Shown: piece by piece, positions 16,085-23,003 of the stretch
Layout of the letters: the number at the start of each line of letters is the position of its first letter
Position numbering within the stretch: position 1 is the first letter of the stretch
Source: Paenibacillus sp. FSL R5-0912
GTDB lineage: Bacteria > Bacillota > Bacilli > Paenibacillales > Paenibacillaceae
Direction of reading: 5' to 3'
Assembly: GCF_000758605.1 (NCBI RefSeq)
Contig: NZ_CP009282.1
Location: 3,720,001 to 3,784,000 of the forward strand
Length of the DNA stretch: 64,000 nucleotides
Position numbers and translations under genes: made by a program
The notes under the pieces: model-generated
What the model was told of the DNA's origin: nothing
Database searches by the model: none
The model's input: only the letters and a program-made list of their open reading frames with translations

Positions 16085-17212
16085 ATGTTTTTGGCTTTAC
16101 GGGAGATGAGGCATTCCAAAGCACGCTACAGCCTCATAATGGTGATTATGCTGCTGGTTTCGTTTCTGGTCCTGTTCGTAACGGGGCTGGCCAGAGGACT
16201 TGCCTATGCAAATATCTCGGCACTGGAGAATATGCCTGCGAATTATTTTGTCGTGCAGAGCGACGCTGACCATACGTTTAGACGTTCACAATTAGGCGAT
16301 TCGGAGCTTGCAGCAGCCCGTGCGGTAGCCGGGGAGGCGAAGGCAACTCCGCTTGGCGTGCAGACCAGTACTATTACTGCTGCCGATGCGGATGTGAAGG
16401 CGGACATTACTTTTTTTGCCGTAGATATGGCGGGGATGCTGGCTCCTGAAGTGAAGGATGGTGCTGGAATCACCAATGAAGTTCAAGGGAGTGCCGTGGT
16501 AGATTCGAAGCTGGAAGAGTCCGGTGTCACGATCGGCAGTACAATCAGTGATCAGGCAACGGGCATGAGCTGGACGGTTAGCGGTTTTGTGAAAGACAGC
16601 TCTTACAGCCATACGCCGGTGGTATATATTAACCAGCTGGATTGGCAGGCCATGAAGCAAGGGGCGGTCCAGAGCGGCAGCAGTTCAAGTAATTCAAGTG
16701 ATGCTCCTTACAACGTTATTGCGCTAAAAGTATCTTCTGCACAGGCATCTGAAATTGCCGGACAGCAGCAGGCGGTAGAGGTGATTACCCAGAAACAGGC
16801 GATTTCCAGTGTCCCCGGATATGCGGCTGAACAGAATTCTCTGCTTATGATGATAGCCTTCCTGTTCATTATTGCTGCAGTTGTACTTGCCGTATTCTTC
16901 TACGTCATCACAATCCAGAAGACCAGCCAGTTCGGTATTCTTAAGGCAATGGGTACCAAAATGTCCTATTTAGCCTGGAGCGTGGTCGGCCAAGTCCTGA
17001 TTCTGTCTGTAGCCAGTCTGGCACTGAGCCTGCTGCTTACGTTCGGAATGAATATGGGGCTGCCGGATGCGATGCCGTTCCAACTGGACGGGCAGACGAT
17101 GATTCTGACCAGCCTGCTGTTCATCGGAATGTCACTGCTGGGTTCACTGATATCTGTAGCAAGAGTAGCCAAGGTGGATGCCTTGGAAGCGATAGGGAGG
17201 ACTGGAGCATGA
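16085..17212 (+). CDS. ABC transporter permease, FtsX/MacB type
   Basis: 375 residues from ATG 16085 with AGAAGGAG 8 bp upstream; the frame extends to 16055 without a ribosome site. Membrane helix at ~18-40, a ~200-residue external domain with a Ser-rich loop (SGSSSSNSSD), and three C-terminal helices of an FtsX domain (~260-370; TSQFGILKAMGTKMSYLAWS). The next gene, its ATPase, overlaps by 4 bp. With the upstream kinase/regulator the set resembles regulated peptide or antibiotic detoxification exporters, but the permease is much shorter than BceB, so it is a different subclass (DevC/LolE-like). Confidence 0.9.
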   Translation: MFLALREMRHSKARYSLIMVIMLLVSFLVLFVTGLARGLAYANISALENMPANYFVVQSDADHTFRRSQLGDSELAAARAVAGEAKATPLGVQTSTITAADADVKADITFFAVDMAGMLAPEVKDGAGITNEVQGSAVVDSKLEESGVTIGSTISDQATGMSWTVSGFVKDSSYSHTPVVYINQLDWQAMKQGAVQSGSSSSNSSDAPYNVIALKVSSAQASEIAGQQQAVEVITQKQAISSVPGYAAEQNSLLMMIAFLFIIAAVVLAVFFYVITIQKTSQFGILKAMGTKMSYLAWSVVGQVLILSVASLALSLLLTFGMNMGLPDAMPFQLDGQTMILTSLLFIGMSLLGSLISVARVAKVDALEAIGRTGA

Positions 17213-17886
17213 GCGCCAAATTAATCATGAAGCAAGTGACCAAAACCTACGGGGACGGAGACGGGGCAATGACTGTTCTGAATAACCTGGATTTTACGGT
17301 AAACGAAGGTGAATTCGTAGCGGTACTGGGTCCTTCAGGGTCCGGCAAAAGCACTTTTCTCTCTGCCGCCGGTGCTCTGCTCACCCCAACAAGCGGGGAA
17401 ATCTTCATCGATGGTGAATCACTGCGTGACAAAGACAAAGGGGCTTTGACGGAGCTGAGGCTGCAAAAGATCGGGTTCATGTTCCAGAGCGCACAGCTGC
17501 TGCCTTTCCTGAAGGTGGAGGAACAGCTGCTCTATGTTGCCAAGCTGGCCAAGCTCACCACGAAGGAAGCCAAGGTTCGGGCAACCTATCTGCTGAAGCG
17601 TCTGGAAATCTGGGAGCGGCGCAATCAGTATCCCGAGCAGTTGTCCGGCGGTGAGAAGCAGCGTGTGGCCATTGCCCGGGCGTGGATGAACAAACCGGCT
17701 ATCCTGTTCGCAGATGAGCCGACAGCGAGTCTGGATTACAGCCGCGGCAGAGAAGTAGTGCGGATGATCGCCGATGAGGTGCGGAGCGAAGGCAAGGCAG
17801 CTGTCATGGTAACCCACGATGACCGCATGCTGGAGTGGTGCGACCGTGTGCTTCATCTGGAGGATGGCGTGCTGGTTCAAGCCTAG
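17209..17886 (+). CDS. ABC transporter ATPase (LolD/MacB-type)
   Basis: 225 residues. Walker A GPSGSGKST at 41-49, Q-loop near FMFQSAQLLP, ABC signature LSGGEKQR from residue 145, Walker B ILFADEPTASLD and H-loop VTHD. It powers the permease encoded 4 bp upstream (ATGA overlap). No adaptor gene follows, so a two-component exporter is likely. A terminator lies ~25 bp downstream. Confidence 0.94.
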   Translation: MSAKLIMKQVTKTYGDGDGAMTVLNNLDFTVNEGEFVAVLGPSGSGKSTFLSAAGALLTPTSGEIFIDGESLRDKDKGALTELRLQKIGFMFQSAQLLPFLKVEEQLLYVAKLAKLTTKEAKVRATYLLKRLEIWERRNQYPEQLSGGEKQRVAIARAWMNKPAILFADEPTASLDYSRGREVVRMIADEVRSEGKAAVMVTHDDRMLEWCDRVLHLEDGVLVQA

Positions 17887-17909
17887 GTTATGATTTGAGT
17901 GGATAGTGA

Positions 17910-17943
17910 GACTGAATCCCGGGGACGGGGTTCAGTTTTTTTG
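17910..17943 (+). terminator. Terminator of the ABC exporter operon
   Basis: CTGAATCCC pairs with GGGGTTCAG and is followed by TTTTTTT. Confidence 0.88.
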
Positions 17944-18008
17944 TTAGTTAGGAAGATGATGTACATCAGTTGTGGACAAATAAGTTTTAGACGATCCATA
18001 AAATGAAG

Positions 18009-18060
18009 CAGCGGTAGAAGAAGACTGCATAGATAAAGTCTTCTTCTGCCGCTGTTGTTG
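18009..18060. terminator. Long hairpin, terminator between convergent genes
   Basis: CAGCGGtAGAAGAAGACT pairs with AGTCTTCTTCTgCCGCTG, with a ~12-nt loop. It has a T-rich tail on the plus strand and lies ~45 bp beyond the tetR stop on the minus strand. Confidence 0.7.
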
Positions 18061-18105
18061 TTTAACTAACCTCCACTATGGGTCCAACCTGCCCTAAGTT
18101 CGCAG

Positions 18106-18675
18106 CTATGCCTTGAAATCGCTGCTCGCTCCATTCGTTAGAATTGCGCTCACAATAATACTAAAAACATGCTCAGCTCGTGGCACTGACGAGGGCTGGT
18201 CGCCGAGCCACGCAAGTGCAGCAGCTAGCGCGAACAGGTCATCACCGTTCATGTCGGTACGCGCAAGTCCCCTGGACTGAGCGCGAACGAGAAGCCGTGC
18301 ACCTGCCTCTCGTAACGTGACGCACGAAGCGTGGAGTGCGGACTCCGTGTCCTCCATAGCCTCAACCATAACTGTCACAACACCCTGATAGATCCCAGTG
18401 AATGTAACGACCTCACGTAGCCAAGACACAAGTGCATCACCGGGTGAATCCGCAGTCTCGAGCTCACATGCCTTTACGGTCAACTCGTCGAAACCTGCAC
18501 GGAGCAATGTATCAAGTAGCGCCTCTCTGGTCGGAAAATGACGATATAGTGTGCCGAGCCCGACACCAGCTCTGCGTGCGATATCGCGCAGCGAGGCATC
18601 GGCGCCGTGCTCAGTTACAACGACGTTCGCGATTGTCAGTATGTGCTCATAGTTTTTCTTTGCATCGGATCGCAT
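18106..18675 (-). CDS. TetR-family repressor
   Basis: 189 residues from ATG 18675 with AAGGGGG 9 bp upstream; the frame's earlier ATG at 18693 would start on the divergent promoter. The N-terminal HTH is complete (ASLRDIARRAGVGLGTLYRH, FPTREALLD). The C-terminal ligand domain resembles the SbtR type. Third-position GC is high compared with neighbours, hinting at transfer from a GC-rich donor. It is divergent from an oxidoreductase whose promoter carries three operator-like palindromes, and is most likely the repressor of that gene and of itself. Confidence 0.9.
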   Translation of the reverse strand: MRSDAKKNYEHILTIANVVVTEHGADASLRDIARRAGVGLGTLYRHFPTREALLDTLLRAGFDELTVKACELETADSPGDALVSWLREVVTFTGIYQGVVTVMVEAMEDTESALHASCVTLREAGARLLVRAQSRGLARTDMNGDDLFALAAALAWLGDQPSSVPRAEHVFSIIVSAILTNGASSDFKA

Positions 18676-18686
18676 AGTTATCCCCC

Positions 18687-18756
18687 TTGACAATAGGAGC
18701 AGTGCTCCGTATAATCATAAGCGGAACGGTGATCCGTTTAAACGGAGCGCTGCTCT
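18687..18756 (+). promoter_or_regulatory. Promoter with three TetR operator-like sites
   Basis: TTGACA (18687-18692) and TATAAT (18710-18715) are both perfect with a 17-bp spacer. The spacer itself contains the palindrome GGAGCA-G-TGCTCC (18696-18708). Two related 13-mers follow: GGAACGGTGATCC (18723-18735) and GGAGCGCTGCTCT (18744-18756), offset by 27 and 21 bp. CCGTTTAAACGG is a further palindrome between them (18734-18745). Confidence 0.75.
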
Positions 18757-18794
18757 GGTAAGTATAACTCATTTGCATGAAGGGAGAAAGCCAG

Positions 18795-19805
18795 ATGTCT
18801 AAAGATACAATGAAAGCAATTCGTCAGTATGAATTCGGCGGCCCAGAGGTACTGCGTTACGAGGAGGCGCCTTTTCCCGAGCTGAAACCAGGTGAGGTGC
18901 TGGTCCGCGTTCACGCGGTTGGCATCAATCCGCCTGACTGGTATTTGCGCGAAGGGTATAAGGATCTTCCTCCTGAGTGGCAGCCAGCGGTGTCCTTTCC
19001 CTTGATTCTGGGGTCGGACGTGTCGGGCGTCGTCGAGGCGGTAGCTACGGATGTGCATGGCTTCTCCGTCGGCGATGAAGTTTTCGGTATGGTTCGTTTT
19101 CCTAGTATGGGGGAGAGCACTGCTTATGCCGAGTACGTCACCGCACCAGCATCAGATCTTGCGCTGAAACCGGCTGGCATCGATCACGTGCTTGCTGCAG
19201 GAGCGCCAATGGCAGGTCTCACCGGATGGCAGTTCCTGATTGAGCTGGGGCATAGTGAAGTTAATCCGTTTCAACCGGAGCCGCATCGTCCGGTGCCGCT
19301 TAAGGGCAAGACGGTACTCATCAATGGCGCTGCGGGCGGCGTGGGGCATATAGCGGTACAACTGGCTAAATGGCAGGGCGCGCATGTCATCGCGGTCGCA
19401 TCGGGTAAACATGAGTCATTCCTGCGCGGGCTTGGTGCTGACGAATTCATTGATTATACCAAAAACTCTCCTGAGGATATCGCCAAAGACGTTGATCTCG
19501 TCCTCGATACCCTTGGTGGTCCAACAACCGGTCGATTCTTGCGCACGCTCAAGCGAGGCGGAGCTTTGTTCCCGGTATTCATAGGCTTCTCTGACGCTGA
19601 GGAAGCCGCGAAACTGGGCATCACGGTATCAATGACCCAGGTGCGCTCCAATGGTCCGCAACTGGCGGAATTAGGACGCTTACTCGACGCGGGGACGGTT
19701 CGCGTCGCCATTGATAGTACATTCCCACTCTCCGATGCTCGCAAGGCGCATGAGCGGGTATCCGGTGGACACATTCAAGGCAAAATCGTGCTCACGATCG
19801 TGTAA
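18795..19805 (+). CDS. NADP-dependent oxidoreductase, zinc-free MDR/quinone-reductase type
   Basis: 336 residues from ATG 18795 behind GAAGGGAGAAAG; the in-frame ATG 18777 lies before that site. GroES-like N-terminal domain (~30-130) and a Rossmann domain with the nucleotide loop INGAAGGVGHIAVQLAKW (~178-195). The catalytic-zinc cysteines and structural zinc loop of alcohol dehydrogenases are absent, as in quinone/enone reductases. Likely function is reduction of quinones or unsaturated carbonyls. Expression appears to be controlled by the divergent TetR protein. Confidence 0.88.
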   Translation: MSKDTMKAIRQYEFGGPEVLRYEEAPFPELKPGEVLVRVHAVGINPPDWYLREGYKDLPPEWQPAVSFPLILGSDVSGVVEAVATDVHGFSVGDEVFGMVRFPSMGESTAYAEYVTAPASDLALKPAGIDHVLAAGAPMAGLTGWQFLIELGHSEVNPFQPEPHRPVPLKGKTVLINGAAGGVGHIAVQLAKWQGAHVIAVASGKHESFLRGLGADEFIDYTKNSPEDIAKDVDLVLDTLGGPTTGRFLRTLKRGGALFPVFIGFSDAEEAAKLGITVSMTQVRSNGPQLAELGRLLDAGTVRVAIDSTFPLSDARKAHERVSGGHIQGKIVLTIV

Positions 19806-19894
19806 GGACGGCAGCTCGAACGATTATCACTCTCCTAGCAGAATTAGAATTAGTTCTGAAGCAATTTACTCACTTAAGAAAAGGATGAACAGCA

Positions 19895-20191
19895 ATGATG
19901 ATACTCATGGGTTACGCTCACCTAGATCCATCTGATGTGAATGAGTTCACTGCAGAAGTTCAGGCCGTTGTTTCCAGCACGAGAGCTGAAAAGGGATGCC
20001 TGTTTTATGCCTTTACTTTGGAAGATGCACGCACCGGACGTATGCTGACTGTCCAGCGGTGGCAAGATCAAGAATCGCTGACGGCCCATGTTGAAAGACA
20101 TGAGTCAGCGCCGTTTTTGAAAAAGTGGGGGAACAAGATGACAATGGACATTCTAAAATACGACGTCTCGAACGAGCGCTCATTTATGTAG
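19895..20191 (+). CDS. Antibiotic-biosynthesis-monooxygenase-fold protein (YgiN-like)
   Basis: 98 residues, one ABM domain: HLDPSDVNEFTAEVQAVVSSTRAEKGCLFYAF, LTVQRWQDQESLTAHVERHE. These dimeric alpha-beta barrels oxidise quinols or act on small aromatic compounds. The start is ATG 19895 or 19898 after AAGGATG. It sits 89 bp after the MDR reductase in the same orientation and would make sense as a quinone/quinol partner in one TetR-controlled unit. Confidence 0.85.
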   Translation: MMILMGYAHLDPSDVNEFTAEVQAVVSSTRAEKGCLFYAFTLEDARTGRMLTVQRWQDQESLTAHVERHESAPFLKKWGNKMTMDILKYDVSNERSFM

Positions 20192-20545
20192 TGAAAAAGT
20201 TGTTTAGACCGGGGGACTCCCCCAATCTCTAACAGAAAAGATCAGAACGTGAAGTTTCCCACTCATTCGGCTTTTGTTATCCAATTGCGGGCACTAGTTT
20301 CATTTTCCACTACTAAAAGAGATTTGAGCTGTTCTTGGCAACAGAAGTAAGAAGGATCCGCTGCGGCGGATCCTTCTGCTTTGTATTAATAATGTATCGG
20401 CTCCTTAAACGAAACTGCCCGTTAGCTTAATAGGCATCTAATGATTTCGCCTGCCTATTGTCATAGCGCTATCGTTCCCGTCAGCGGAATTACATAAGAT
20501 CAATGTACGTGTGCATATAATACAATGTTAAATCAATTTCTAATT
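20192..20545. other. Intergenic region with a terminator and a shared motif
   Basis: No gene. GGGGG-act-CCCCC (20210-20222) and a perfect 12-bp hairpin (20350-20377) occur here. ACTGCCCGTTAGCTT (20414-20428) recurs with one change at 22775-22789 on the other side of the HAD/IS3 block. Confidence 0.5.
20350..20382 (+). terminator. Hairpin terminator
   Basis: AGAAGGATCCGC-tgcg-GCGGATCCTTCT, a perfect 12-bp stem with tetraloop, followed by GCTTTGT (weak T tract). Confidence 0.7.
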
Positions 20546-20958
20546 TTATAAATATAACAACAAATCGGAAAACTTCTTAATGTTTAGATGTTTTGTAGTT
20601 TCATCAGAGTTTGGTCTTGAAAGGATTAAAATTGATTGCATACCCAAGGTTGATGCACTATCTAAGTTCTTTTCATAATCATCGATAAATACTGTTTCTA
20701 TTGCTGGCAAATTCATAGCCTCAAGTGCGTGTCTAAACATGCCAAGACTTGGCTTAGATTCTCCAAGTTCAAAACTTAGTGTCATAGTATCAAAATAATC
20801 ATATATACCTGCATTTTTTAAGACCCTTTTAATTGATGGGTCAGTATCTGAAATAACTCCAATCTTATACTTTTCTTTCAGACCTTGAATTGTTTTCTTT
20901 GTATTATCAAAAAAAATGTAATTAGAATCGTTATACCTCTTAAGCCCCCTAATCGAAT
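20546..20958 (-). pseudogene. HAD-family hydrolase, C-terminal part (split by IS3 element)
   Basis: Minus-strand frame reading RYNDSNYIFFDNTKK, then KIGVISDTDPS (HAD motif II), GESKPSLGMFRHALE (motif III Lys) and VFIDDYEKNLDSAS (motif IV). The N-terminal part with the nucleophile Asp is at 22307-22640. Near the junction the frame is off by one at a G5 run; with six G the parts would join as PLI-RLGGLKRYND. The gene is AT-rich (about one third GC) in a ~50% GC neighbourhood, so it is probably foreign. Confidence 0.8.
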
Positions 20959-21008
20959 TGGAGTCCTAAAGATGCATAAGGTACACTAATAGAGAAGGGG
21001 ATGAGGAC

Positions 21009-21332
21009 ATGAAAAGTAACAAGTTGTACGATGAACAACGGATTAAAGTTGCCCAGGAAGCGATTAATGGGACGAAGCTCTCTTTCCTCGCCCGTAAATA
21101 TTCAGTTTCTCCCAGCACGATTACGAACTGGGTGAAGTTCTACAAAGAACGATTTGGTGAGCAAGCGACACCTTCAGTTAACGAACGTATTGAAGATGCC
21201 AAACGTGTCCAAGAGTTAGAGACCAAAATGGACACTGCGATTAAACTGCTGGGCGAAAAGGATTTGGAGATCGAACTCCTGCGTGAACTGCTAAAAAAGA
21301 CCAACCCCGCTTACAAGACAGACTTGAAATAG
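21009..21332 (+). CDS. IS3 OrfA (helix-turn-helix, leucine zipper)
   Basis: 107 residues from ATG 21009 (GAAGGGGATGAGG upstream). The HTH is LSFLARKYSVSPSTITNWVK, followed by a heptad-like helix (VQELETKMDTAIKLLGEKDL). It ends in the slippery sequence A-AAA-AAG at 21293-21299, in the correct phase for -1 shifting into OrfB. OrfA alone binds the IS ends and regulates transposition. Confidence 0.9.
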   Translation: MKSNKLYDEQRIKVAQEAINGTKLSFLARKYSVSPSTITNWVKFYKERFGEQATPSVNERIEDAKRVQELETKMDTAIKLLGEKDLEIELLRELLKKTNPAYKTDLK

Positions 21333-22267
21333 CCGATGAAAGCATTAAGCGGGGCTATGCGGTATCGGTGGTACTTCGGCTGGTGGGTGTGCTGGAATCG
21401 ACCTACTATGCCCGCAAACAGCGTCAAAAGGAGAACACCAAATCTACGGTAAGCTTAGGGACAGCCGGAAGACCGATCCCAGCGTATTCGTTGACGAAAG
21501 ACGGCCAGAAGGTCAGCGACGAGCAGATCGAAGAATGGCTTAGCGAACTCGTTGCAGGCGAGGAACACGGCTACGGTTACCGTAACTTAGCGCATGCCCT
21601 CTACATCCAGCATGACTTAATTCTGAACCACAAGAAGGCCTACCGGCTTTGTAAAAAGCTAGGGCTGCTCCAAAAGAAACCTGACAAGAAAGTGAGATAT
21701 CCAAGACGGCTTGCCCAAAACCGCGTGGTTACCGGAGCCAACCAACTTTGGCAAATAGATATTAAGTACGGATACATTCATGGCTACGACCGCTTCTTTT
21801 TTATCTTTGACATGATTGATGTGTTTGACCGCTGTATTGTCGGCTACCACTTGGGTGCAAGTTGCAGTGCAAAGGAGATCTGCACGACCATTAAGCAGGC
21901 GTTGAAGGCCCGTATACAGCCTGGAGGGGCTAGGCCTATTCTTCGCTCAGACAATGGTCCTCAATTTCTCAGTCATGCTTTTGCAGAGATGTGTATGGAC
22001 CCGGATGAACCTTTGATTCATGAACGGATTCCGCCTAAAACGCCGAATATGAATGCATATATTGAGTCCTTCCACAGCATTTTAGAACGAGATCTCTACA
22101 GCAAAATGTACTTTGAAACCTTTGAAGAAGCCTACGAGACTGTCACGGAGTACATTGAATTTTACAACGAACGCCGCTTTCACGGCAGTTTAAACCGATT
22201 GAGTCCTAACCAATACCATGCGGCATGGAGAGCAGGCCAAGTGGCAGAGGTAAACATCTCACTTTAA
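21299..22267 (+). CDS. IS3 OrfB, DDE transposase (made by -1 frameshift)
   Basis: The -1 frame opens before the orfA stop and reads DQPRLQDRLEIADESIKRGYAV into the HTH_21 region and then the rve integrase core. DDE residues are visible: Asp in QLWQIDIKYG, Asp in ILRSDNGPQF, and Glu in NMNAYIESFHS. GTG 21368 is the first in-frame start but has no ribosome site, so the fusion OrfAB is the expected product. The frame is intact and the element looks potentially active. Confidence 0.9.
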   Translation, partial: DQPRLQDRLEIADESIKRGYAVSVVLRLVGVLESTYYARKQRQKENTKSTVSLGTAGRPIPAYSLTKDGQKVSDEQIEEWLSELVAGEEHGYGYRNLAHALYIQHDLILNHKKAYRLCKKLGLLQKKPDKKVRYPRRLAQNRVVTGANQLWQIDIKYGYIHGYDRFFFIFDMIDVFDRCIVGYHLGASCSAKEICTTIKQALKARIQPGGARPILRSDNGPQFLSHAFAEMCMDPDEPLIHERIPPKTPNMNAYIESFHSILERDLYSKMYFETFEEAYETVTEYIEFYNERRFHGSLNRLSPNQYHAAWRAGQVAEVNISL

Positions 22268-22306
22268 GAAACTGCAAGAACCAGAGATTTCAAGAGAATG
22301 ACTCCA

Positions 22307-22640
22307 TAATTAAGGGGCCGAACCGATACACTCTATCATATGCAATAATTTCAGCTTGTTCGTATGTAATATCGATTTCTGGTAACATTTCTGCAATCGT
22401 TTTATAGTAATTAATATACCTTTCAAGCTCCTCATTTTCAGTTTTGTAAATTTCATTTTTAACGTATTCATTTGCTTTTGAAATTACAGTATTAAATTTA
22501 TCTTGTGGTATTGACCATAGAATTTGTGGATTTATATATTCCAAAGCTTTTACTGTTATTCTCCAATCACCTGTTGCTGGACGGAAAATTGTCCAACCAA
22601 GGTCAAAAAATATACCGCGAACAGGTTTTATTATAGTCAT
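22307..22640 (-). pseudogene. HAD-family hydrolase, N-terminal part
   Basis: About 110 codons from ATG 22640 (ribosome site GGGGGATTTG). FFDLGWTIFRP holds motif I, but the second Asp of DxDxT is Gly-Trp (D-L-G-W-T), as in some HAD proteins that are not phosphatases. The cap helices follow to YRFGPLI, where the IS3 element begins. The rest of the gene is at 20546-20958. Confidence 0.8.
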
Positions 22641-23003
22641 TTCAAATCCCCCTACTTTATCTTTTTATGAAATGATAATGGTAAAAAACCTTTTGTAAAA
22701 GAGAATTTAATCTGTGCTTATTTCCTATTTTAGATTCTCATTGAGGCCTATAGCCTGCCTGCTTACGAAAGTATACTGCCCGTTAGTTTGATGAAACCCG
22801 GTCAGACGAATACTTTATTCTTGAATACAGTACGGCCACTTTGTCCTGATTTAGGCAATTATGAATTTAGAAAAGAAGCCGCAGCTTTGTACTGCCATTC
22901 ACATTCTTTGTTCAGCGGTAGATTTCGTTGCTGCCGAGGATGCCGCTCCGGTCAGCTCCAAGTTATGCTTAAAGGAACTGATAGCGAGGGGGAAGAAGCT
23001 GAC
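22641..23003. other. Intergenic region upstream of the BNR protein
   Basis: AT-rich for its first ~100 bp (the HAD promoter side), then ordinary composition. It holds ACTGCCCGTTAGTTT at 22775-22789. The frame of the next gene is open upstream of its start to 22788, but that stretch is Cys/His/Arg-rich, unlike the family, and is taken as non-coding. Confidence 0.5.

Larger units (their letters stand above)
20959..22306 (+). mobile_element. IS3-family insertion sequence
   Basis: About 1348 bp bounded by inverted TGGAGTC (20959-20965) and GACTCCA (22300-22306). It carries orfA and orfB joined by a -1 frameshift site. Flanks read ...CGAAT on the left and TAATT... on the right, compatible with a 3-bp AAT duplication if one extra base belongs to the right end. 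It interrupts a HAD gene on the opposite strand. The terminal repeats beyond the first 7 bp are poorly matched. Confidence 0.85.

Noticed and set aside
22788..23003. N-terminal extension of the BNR protein to ATG 22788
   Set aside because: The stretch is Cys/His/Arg-rich, has no ribosome site and does not look like the family. GAGGGGG precedes ATG 23004.
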